Origin: JANXQE01 sp035651635
GTDB taxonomy: Bacteria > Verrucomicrobiota > Verrucomicrobiia > Limisphaerales > UBA8199
Length of the DNA: 29,884 nucleotides
Assembly (NCBI GenBank): GCA_035651635.1
Contig: DASRFK010000319.1
Location: 1 to 29,884, forward strand
Reading direction: 5' to 3'
Part shown: positions 24,144 through 29,884 of the stretch, piece by piece
Position numbering within the stretch: the stretch's first letter is position 1
Layout of the letters: each line of letters begins with the position of its first letter
Notes under the pieces: model-generated
What the model saw: the letters and a program-made list of their open reading frames with translations, nothing else
Database searches by the model: none
Told to the model about the DNA's origin: nothing
Position numbers and translations under genes: made by a program

Positions 24144-24719
24144 CTACGGAGTCTGCTGTCGCTTGAGTTCGAACGAATCCTTCCAGGCCTCATCCGTGCC
24201 CAAATTCTTGGTGAGGAACTCCTGTAACTCGGCGGTGCTAGCTGTGAGCACGACCCGTCGATCATCTTTTTCACCAAGCATCTCGTGCCGGAGAAGCTTC
24301 GGATTATTGTCGAGAACTGTCCTGAGCCAGTCGTGATTGAGTGCGGCCATTTTCAAAGTCGGCGTGACTTGAAACACCCGCAGCAGGAAATGCGAAGGAA
24401 TCGCTGGCGGCATCACGTCGCAATCCTGGTCCTTGCCCATGAAGTCCAGGAACCTCGCGTCATTGACCTTGAAAAGGCAGGCACGGGCGACATTGGTTTT
24501 TTCTCCGGCTGTGCCCGAGAAATAGGTTAGTTGATAGGAGTTGTCTCCTTCTTTCGTGAACGTCCACCGTTCAGGCGATTGCGTGTTAGTCCATTGCCCG
24601 AGAAACGCCGGGTCATACGAAACATCTTTGGCAGTGTAGAACGGATGTACCGACGTCACAATGCAACCCGCCAGCAGAGCCGCCGTGCCAACTAAGAATC
24701 CCGCGATTGGTTTTTTCAT
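24144..24719 (-). CDS. Lipoprotein of unknown function
   Basis: A 191-residue predicted lipoprotein. The ATG at 24719 is set by a Shine-Dalgarno-like AAAGGA 6-7 nt upstream and a clean lipoprotein signal (MKKPIAGFLVGTAALLAGC, Cys19). A longer frame to 24818 lacks these features. The mature part has FLGQWTNTQSPERWTFTKEGDNSYQLTY, a beta-rich lipocalin-like opening, then helical segments ending in ELQEFLTKNLGTDEAW. I do not recognise a named family. It converges with the LemA/TPM cluster and has no obvious partner. Confidence 0.8.
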   Translation of the reverse strand: MKKPIAGFLVGTAALLAGCIVTSVHPFYTAKDVSYDPAFLGQWTNTQSPERWTFTKEGDNSYQLTYFSGTAGEKTNVARACLFKVNDARFLDFMGKDQDCDVMPPAIPSHFLLRVFQVTPTLKMAALNHDWLRTVLDNNPKLLRHEMLGEKDDRRVVLTASTAELQEFLTKNLGTDEAWKDSFELKRQQTP

Positions 24720-24897
24720 GAGGTTCCTTTCGATTAAGCTCATCATACACGTTTCAGCCTGCGGAGATAATCGAAAAAAAGAGAGGAACAATCGATCCAA
24801 TCGAACGGAACCCTCCAATTCCTAACTCGCGGTTTAGGCTGAAAACCACTATTTGCCGGTCCAAGGTTTATAGTTAGACAAGACGAAATATCCATGG

Positions 24898-25046
24898 TGG
24901 TAGGGACGGCGCGCTGCGCCGTCCGCGCTGCGCCGTCCGCGCTGCGTTAGCGGCGCACGCAAGCGATCGCAAACTGATCCACGCCCTACCCTCTCGTTCT
25001 GCCCGCTGGACGCGGGCAGGGACATCGCAGCGCGATGTCCCTACCA
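24898..25046. repeat. 149-bp hairpin element with terminal inverted repeats
   Basis: The element starts with TGGTAGGGAC (24898-24907) and ends with its exact complement GTCCCTACCA (25037-25046). Inside are two tandem copies of a 14-bp unit GCGCTGCGCCGTCC (24911-24938) plus a partial third. Three hairpins are present: GGACGGCGC/GCGCCGTCC at 24904-24924, GCCCGC/GCGGGC at 25001-25017, and GGGACATCGC/GCGATGTCCC at 25019-25041. This is REP- or MITE-like. The rest of the 407-bp gap 24720-25126 shows nothing else I can support. Confidence 0.8.
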
Positions 25047-25126
25047 ACCCTGTCTATTAGACGAGCATCCGGCGCGCCTTTAATCTGGATCGGGCACAAG
25101 GAACTCCCCATCATGGCACGCTGAAA

Positions 25127-27058
25127 ATGTCTGAGGTAACGCCTAACCGTGAGGCTGACCACCGGTATTCCACCGGTCACTTGGTCCGCCGTTTACTGGC
25201 GCTGGCCTGGCAGTTCCGCGCCGATTGCCTGCTCTCAGTCCTGCTGAGCCTGGCACTCTTGTTACTCGGGCTAGCCGGTTTGCAATTGCTCGGTGTGGTC
25301 ATTGACGTGATCCGCCATGCGCTGGATGCCTCGCAACGCGCGCCCGTTTACCCGTTCGGCTGGAGACCTCCGCCTTCCTGGAAACCCCTGGACATTGTCG
25401 CCGCACTTTCCGCCGGGATTGTGCTCCAAGCGGTGTTGCGCGCCTGGCTTACCTATGTCTACAACATGGTAACCGCCCGCCTGACCCAGGGCAAAATCGT
25501 GCCGGGTTTGCGCGACCGCCTCTACGCCCGGCTCCAATCGCTGAGTTTCCGCTTCTTCGATGTTCACGGCTCAAGTTCCATTTTCAATCGCGTCACCGGC
25601 GACGTGCAAAATACGCGGTTATTCGTCGACGGGGTCGTGCTCCAGGGCGTGAACATGCTGCTGACCCTGGGCGCGTATTTTGTTTTTATGTGGCGCATCC
25701 ATGCCTCCCTGACAGTGGCTTGCTTATCCGTGACCATTGGCCTGTGGTGGGTGACGCATTATTACTCCGGGCGCCTTCGCCCGGGTTACCTGCGCAACCG
25801 GGAATTGTTCGACCACCTCGTCGAGTTATTTACCGAAAGCGTCCGCGGCATGCAGACGGTCAAAGGTTTTGCCGCCGAACCGAATCAGATTGCCGCCTTC
25901 GAAGAGGCCAACCGGCGAGTTTCCAGCCAGCAGCAGCGCATCTTCATGGACCTGTCGATCTTTACGCCGGCCACCCAAATTCTATCGCAGCTCAGCCTGG
26001 TCATTCTTTTCGCCTACGGCGGTTGGTTATATGTCCAGGGACAAATCCCCCTGGGGGCGGGTCTGGTGGTTTTTGCCGGCCTGCTCCAGCAGTTCAATGG
26101 GCAGGTGGCCAACATCACCACCATCGCCAATTCGGTGCAGCAGAGCTTTGCGGCGGCCCGCCGCGTTTTCGAAGTGCTCGACACTCCCACCGAAGTCCAG
26201 TCGCGCCCCGGCGCGCACGTGCCCCGGAACGTGAACGGCCACGTTCAGTTCGAGCGAGTCACGTTCGGATATCATCCCCAGACGCCAGTCCTCCAGGAAA
26301 TCAGCTTCGCGGCTCGGCCGGGCCAGGTCATCGGTGTGTTCGGCATGACCGGGGCTGGCAAAACCTCGTTGCTGAGCCTGATTCCGCGCTTCTATGACCC
26401 GCAACAAGGTCGGGTGCTGATTGATGGCCGGGATGTGCGCGATCTGGATCTCGACGGCTATCGGCGCCATGTCGGGATCGTGTACCAGGAAAGCTTTTTG
26501 TTCTCCAATACCGTCGCCGCCAATATCGCCTTTGGCAATCCTCACGCCAGCCAGGCACAAGTGGAACAGGCAGCCCGGCTGGCTTCGGCGCACTCCTTTA
26601 TCCTCGAACTGCCGGAAGGCTATCAAACCGTGCTGGGCGAATCGGGAGTGGACCTCTCCGGGGGCCAGCGCCAGCGCCTGGCTCTGGCTCGCGCGCTTTT
26701 ACTTCAACCCCCGATCCTCATCCTGGACGATCCCACCGCTTCGGTGGATCCAAAGACTGAACACGAAATTGTTTCGGCATTGCGTGAAGCCATGGCCGGG
26801 CGCACTGCCTTCGTGGTGGCCAACCGCCTGAGCCTGTTGCGTCGAGCCGACCTCATCCTGGTTCTGTCCAATGGGCGCCTCGCGCAAACGGGCAGCCACG
26901 AGGAATTGGTGAGTGTCGCGGGCCCCTATCGTGAGGCCGCCCTGCTCCAACTCCTGGACCAGGAGCAAGCCGCCGGTTGCTCCAAAAGCACCGATCAGAC
27001 TCTATCGCCTCGAGTATCCAGTCCGGAAGTTGTCAGTGGCGAGCTGCGGGGCCTTTAA
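25127..27058 (+). CDS. ABC exporter half-transporter with degenerate ATP site
   Basis: A 643-residue ABC transporter with a six-helix membrane domain (about 20-345) and a C-terminal ATPase. Walker A is GMTGAGKTS (406-414, Lys412), the Q-loop is VYQESFLF, and the signature LSGGQ (510-514) is canonical. The Walker B segment ends LILDDP, placing Asp535 where the catalytic Glu should be. The switch His is Asn566 (VVANRLSLL against VVAHRLS). These are the marks of the non-catalytic half of heterodimeric exporters such as TM287/288 or BmrCD. The partner gene follows after 5 nt. The cargo is unknown; drugs, lipids or peptides are all possible. Confidence 0.93.
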   Translation: MSEVTPNREADHRYSTGHLVRRLLALAWQFRADCLLSVLLSLALLLLGLAGLQLLGVVIDVIRHALDASQRAPVYPFGWRPPPSWKPLDIVAALSAGIVLQAVLRAWLTYVYNMVTARLTQGKIVPGLRDRLYARLQSLSFRFFDVHGSSSIFNRVTGDVQNTRLFVDGVVLQGVNMLLTLGAYFVFMWRIHASLTVACLSVTIGLWWVTHYYSGRLRPGYLRNRELFDHLVELFTESVRGMQTVKGFAAEPNQIAAFEEANRRVSSQQQRIFMDLSIFTPATQILSQLSLVILFAYGGWLYVQGQIPLGAGLVVFAGLLQQFNGQVANITTIANSVQQSFAAARRVFEVLDTPTEVQSRPGAHVPRNVNGHVQFERVTFGYHPQTPVLQEISFAARPGQVIGVFGMTGAGKTSLLSLIPRFYDPQQGRVLIDGRDVRDLDLDGYRRHVGIVYQESFLFSNTVAANIAFGNPHASQAQVEQAARLASAHSFILELPEGYQTVLGESGVDLSGGQRQRLALARALLLQPPILILDDPTASVDPKTEHEIVSALREAMAGRTAFVVANRLSLLRRADLILVLSNGRLAQTGSHEELVSVAGPYREAALLQLLDQEQAAGCSKSTDQTLSPRVSSPEVVSGELRGL

Positions 27059-27063
27059 ATGCC

Positions 27064-29001
27064 ATGCCTAAACAGCCTCCTCCAAAGACCGATCAAACTC
27101 CCCATTCCGGGCTGAGGGCTTTGCCAAGCGATTCGGTCGAGACCCGCCCTTCCACCTCTGCCCACTCCGCGGCCAGCCTGGGCTCGGCCGAGCGTGAAGC
27201 CATCACCTTCTATCGGCCAATGGAAGATCGCGAAGCGGATCGCGCCCCGCTCAGCGCTCAACTGATTCGCCGCATTTTTGCCTACACCGCGCCTTACCGC
27301 GGGCGCCGCAACTGGCTCTTTGTCCTGACATTTCTCCGCGGTTTGCAACTGCCCGCACTGGCTTGGATGATCGGTCAGACCATCAACGGCCCGATTTCCG
27401 GCCGCCATCTTTCAGGCATTTACCTTTATTCGGCAGGGTACCTCGCCCTGGCCATCACTATGGTCCTGACCCTGCACTTCCGGCAGCGCTTCGCCTTGGA
27501 GCTGGGAGAGGCCATCGCCCACGACATGCGCTTGGGGTTGTTTCGTAAGCTCAACTCCATGCCGATGTCCTTTTTCAATAAAACCAAATTCGGACGCATT
27601 ATCAGCCGGATGACTTCCGACATCGACAACGTGCGCGTTGCGGTTCAGGACGTCGTGTTTGTGGTCACGATTCAAGCGGTCCAAATGGCCGTCGCGGCGC
27701 TGCTCATGGCGTGGTACAACTGGAAACTCTTTTCCATCATGCTCCTGTTTGCGCCGATCATCTGGGTGATCAACGAGCATTACCGCCGTGAAGTAGCTCA
27801 GCAGTTGCGCAAAATGCAGGAAACCTGGAGCCGGGTCACCTCGACTCTGGCCGAGTCAGTCAGCGGCATCCGTGTCACTCAGGCCTTTGTGCGCCAGGAA
27901 ATCAATGCGGGCTTCTTTCGCAAACTGGTCAATGTGCATGGCGAAAACAACGTGGGTGTCGCGCATGCCTCCGCCGTGTTCATTCCGCTGCTGCAAATGA
28001 AAAGCCAATTGTTCCTGGGCGCCATGGCGTTGCTCGGCGGTTACGGCGCGCTGCGCTGGCAGGGATGGCTGCATATGGAAGTCGGCGACCTGGTCATGTT
28101 CTTTTTCCTGGCTAATTTCTTCTTCGACCCGGTTCAGGTAATCGGCAACCAGTACAACCAGGCGCTCAGCGCCATGGCCGGCGCGGAACGCTATTTTCGT
28201 TTGATCGATGCGGCCCCGGAATGGACCGATCGTCCCGGCGCAAAACCGTTGCCTCCCATCCAGGGCAAGGTCCAATTTCAGGAAGTCAGCTTCGCGTACG
28301 ACCCTGGCCGAACCGTCCTGGCCGACGTTTCTTTTACCGTCGAACCCGGGCAAACAGTTGCCCTGGTCGGCCATACCGGCAGCGGCAAGACGACGATTGT
28401 GAGCCTGCTGCAGAAGTTTTATTTGCCCACCAGCGGCCGCGTCCTGGTCGACGGGCACGATCTGCTGGCGGTGACCAGCGACTCTCTCCGCGCGCAGATG
28501 GGCAGCGTGCAGCAGAACAACTTTCTCTTTGCCGGCTCGGTTATCGACAACATCCGCTTTGCCCGCCCTGCGGCCACTGAAGATCAGGTGCGCTCGACCT
28601 TGCAAGCTCTGGATTGCCTCGATCTGCTCGAGGCACTCCCGGACGGCCTCCAAACACAGGTAGGGGAGAAAAGCGCGTCGCTTTCTTTGGGTCAACGCCA
28701 ACTGATCTGTTTCGCCCGCGCGTTATTGGCCGACCCACGCATTGTCGTCCTGGATGAAGCCACCAGCGCCATCGACACCGTTACTGAAGCGCGCCTGCAG
28801 CGCGCGCTGGAAGCTCTGCTGCGCGGGCGAACCTCTTTTGTCGTCGCTCATCGTCTCAGCACGATTCGCAAGGCGGATTTGCTCCTGGTCCTGGAATCGG
28901 GCCGGATTGTCGAACGGGGCACACACGGCACTCTCCTCGCCGCCGCTGGCGTTTACGCCCGGCTTCACGAGGAATTCGTCCGCGGCGGGATGACAGCATA
29001 A
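27064..29001 (+). CDS. ABC exporter half-transporter, catalytic partner
   Basis: A 645-residue ABC transporter. A Pro/Ser-rich N-terminal extension of about 60 residues comes before six membrane helices (about 85-385). The ATPase has Walker A GHTGSGKTT (436-444, Lys442), canonical catalytic Glu565 in VVLDEATSAID, and switch His596 in VVAHRLSTIRKADL. Its signature is altered: LSLGQ (540-544) in place of LSGGQ. Paired with the upstream protein, this yields one consensus and one degenerate ATP site. The ATG at 27064 is chosen because it falls 5 nt after the partner's stop; the frame extends upstream inside the partner gene and is less likely to be used. Confidence 0.93.
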   Translation: MPKQPPPKTDQTPHSGLRALPSDSVETRPSTSAHSAASLGSAEREAITFYRPMEDREADRAPLSAQLIRRIFAYTAPYRGRRNWLFVLTFLRGLQLPALAWMIGQTINGPISGRHLSGIYLYSAGYLALAITMVLTLHFRQRFALELGEAIAHDMRLGLFRKLNSMPMSFFNKTKFGRIISRMTSDIDNVRVAVQDVVFVVTIQAVQMAVAALLMAWYNWKLFSIMLLFAPIIWVINEHYRREVAQQLRKMQETWSRVTSTLAESVSGIRVTQAFVRQEINAGFFRKLVNVHGENNVGVAHASAVFIPLLQMKSQLFLGAMALLGGYGALRWQGWLHMEVGDLVMFFFLANFFFDPVQVIGNQYNQALSAMAGAERYFRLIDAAPEWTDRPGAKPLPPIQGKVQFQEVSFAYDPGRTVLADVSFTVEPGQTVALVGHTGSGKTTIVSLLQKFYLPTSGRVLVDGHDLLAVTSDSLRAQMGSVQQNNFLFAGSVIDNIRFARPAATEDQVRSTLQALDCLDLLEALPDGLQTQVGEKSASLSLGQRQLICFARALLADPRIVVLDEATSAIDTVTEARLQRALEALLRGRTSFVVAHRLSTIRKADLLLVLESGRIVERGTHGTLLAAAGVYARLHEEFVRGGMTA

Positions 29002-29017
29002 ACCAAGCTGATGTCAC

Positions 29018-29047
29018 TTATAGTCTGTTGCGTCTGGTTATAGTCTG
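29018..29047 (+). promoter_or_regulatory. Direct repeat TTATAGTCTG x2 ahead of the XRE-receiver gene
   Basis: TTATAGTCTG occurs at 29018-29027 and 29038-29047, with starts 20 bp apart, about two helical turns. The second copy holds a -10-like TATAGT (29039-29044) 11 nt before the ATG, identical to the padR -10. The repeats could be a binding site for the XRE regulator encoded next. No Shine-Dalgarno is seen. Confidence 0.5.
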
Positions 29048-29055
29048 CCCAGCGA

Positions 29056-29757
29056 ATGCGTGGCGCCTTCGGCGGCAACTTAAAGCAACATTTTGGAGCC
29101 TCAGTTCGAGCCCGGCGATTGCGCCTGGGTTTGTCGCAGGAGCGTCTGGCCGAGCGGGCCGGGTTGCATCGGACTTATGTCACCGACGTCGAACGCGGCG
29201 CCCGCAACATCTCACTCGAAAGTATTGCCCGTTTGGCTCACGCTCTCGATTTGCCCGTAAGCTCGCTTTTTGAGCCCAAAGCACTCGGGAATGACTCTCT
29301 TTCCGTTCGCAAGGACTCCTCTCAAGCCCGTATTTTGCTGGTCGAGCAAAATCCTTCAGACGTGGCGGCGGCACTGAGTGTCTTTCGCCGGGCGAGGGTG
29401 GCGAACCCGATCGAGGTGGTGAGCGACGGTGCGGCGGCGCTGGACTTCTTATTATGTGAAGGCACATTTGCCCGCCGCAAGAAACACTCCGGGCCGATCA
29501 TCGTGCTGTTGGAGATCGAAGGGCCGAAGTTCAATGGTTTGGAACTGCTCCGCTCCCTGCGCAACGACGCACGGTTTGTCGGGGTCCGCGTCGTGGTGCT
29601 GACCAGCGCGCCCGACAATGGTCCAGGCCGTGCCGCCTTGCGTCTCGGCGCCGACGCCTGCCTGGTCAAGCCGTTGGATTTCCAGACCTTTAGCTCGATC
29701 ACCTCACGACTGAACTTCTCCTGGACCTTGCTTCGGGATTCAAAAGGTCTGCTTTAG
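29056..29757 (+). CDS. XRE-type HTH fused to a degenerate receiver domain
   Basis: A 233-residue fusion. Residues 15-72 are a Cro/CI-type helix-turn-helix (RRLRLGLSQERLAERAGLHRTYVTDVERGARNISLESIARLAHAL). After a short linker, residues 91-215 form a CheY-like receiver closest in pattern to Rcp1-type single receivers (ILLVEQNPSDV, PLDF). The conserved Thr183 (VVLTSA) and Lys205 (CLVKPLD) are kept. The phospho-acceptor Asp is Glu153 (IVLLEIEGP), and the second acidic pocket residue is Gln98 (VEQN in place of VEDN). It may therefore be phosphorylation-independent, or Glu153 may mimic the phosphorylated state. It follows the ABC exporter by 54 nt, but a direct link is only positional. Confidence 0.9.
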   Translation: MRGAFGGNLKQHFGASVRARRLRLGLSQERLAERAGLHRTYVTDVERGARNISLESIARLAHALDLPVSSLFEPKALGNDSLSVRKDSSQARILLVEQNPSDVAAALSVFRRARVANPIEVVSDGAAALDFLLCEGTFARRKKHSGPIIVLLEIEGPKFNGLELLRSLRNDARFVGVRVVVLTSAPDNGPGRAALRLGADACLVKPLDFQTFSSITSRLNFSWTLLRDSKGLL

Positions 29758-29776
29758 CAGCGTGGGCTTCACAGGG

Positions 29777-29884
29777 GTGTGATTAAATCTGTCGGTCATT
29801 CTGTGTTGAGCGGCAGAAAAGCGGCAGAGGGCTGCCGCACTCCAAAACCTTCGGTTCTCGAGGCCCGCGCCCGTGTCGCGCTTG
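29777..29884 (+). repeat. Dispersed repeat, copy 2 (cut by window end)
   Basis: It matches 17234-17337 almost base for base over about 105 bp. Differences are an inserted CT near 29801 and a few changes near 29858-29868. It begins about 20 bp after the stop of the XRE-receiver gene. The remaining half of the palindrome, if present, lies beyond the window. Confidence 0.9.

Overview
The window most resembles a chromosome segment of a soil or freshwater Verrucomicrobiota bacterium, probably of the Pedosphaera/Limisphaerales type. This is an inference from gene content: a pseudopilin with the FTLVELL methylation motif, a large secreted beta-propeller protein ending in a YRVQF...RFYRV module, a membrane-anchored PQQ-like propeller, a Gfo/Idh/MocA oxidoreductase, an AP-endonuclease-fold sugar isomerase, GH20 and GH43 glycosidases, and many hairpin-forming intergenic repeats. 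No rRNA, tRNA, CRISPR array, phage or IS transposase was found.

Left part (1-6559): a 5'-truncated COG4324-type aminopeptidase lipoprotein, then a translationally coupled pair. The first member is a Deg-like serine protease with an intact His-Asp-Ser triad. The second is a paralogue in which all three triad positions are replaced. The pair lies between clusters of one short repeat family (40-bp tandem copies at 1243-1362, scattered copies at 4671-4810). A GH20 hexosaminidase follows on the minus strand, with a terminator-like hairpin behind it.

Middle part (6560-17176): a secreted multi-repeat propeller protein followed at once by a pseudopilin-like protein; a minus-strand GH43 arabinanase; a PadR regulator with an apparently leaderless promoter and its overlapping partner, a membrane protein fusing a HAAS-like domain, four membrane helices and a double Clp-N domain; a membrane-anchored PQQ-like propeller protein (minus); and an alpha/beta hydrolase followed by a TPMT-like methyltransferase.

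Right-centre (17177-21841): a 360-bp nested imperfect palindrome separates convergent genes. A minus-strand group follows: Gfo/Idh oxidoreductase, then vapB-vapC-sugar isomerase-deoC with overlapping or nearly overlapping genes. A palindromic operator overlaps the vapB promoter and shares an 11-bp core with the padR operator. A Tat-exported hemerythrin-like protein diverges from the oxidoreductase.

Right part (21842-29884): a hairpin repeat, a LemA-TPM-TPM membrane cluster, a lipoprotein, a 149-bp repeat element with three hairpins and terminal inverted repeats, a heterodimeric ABC exporter whose two ATP sites are predicted to be asymmetric, and an XRE-receiver fusion whose phospho-acceptor Asp is Glu. 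The window ends inside a second copy of the repeat seen at 17234-17337.

Most proteins belong to recognisable families. The least ordinary points are the degenerate paralogues or domains (pseudoprotease, pseudo-receiver, degenerate ABC site), the vapBC genes heading a sugar operon, the leaderless promoter/operator architecture, and the nested repeat elements.
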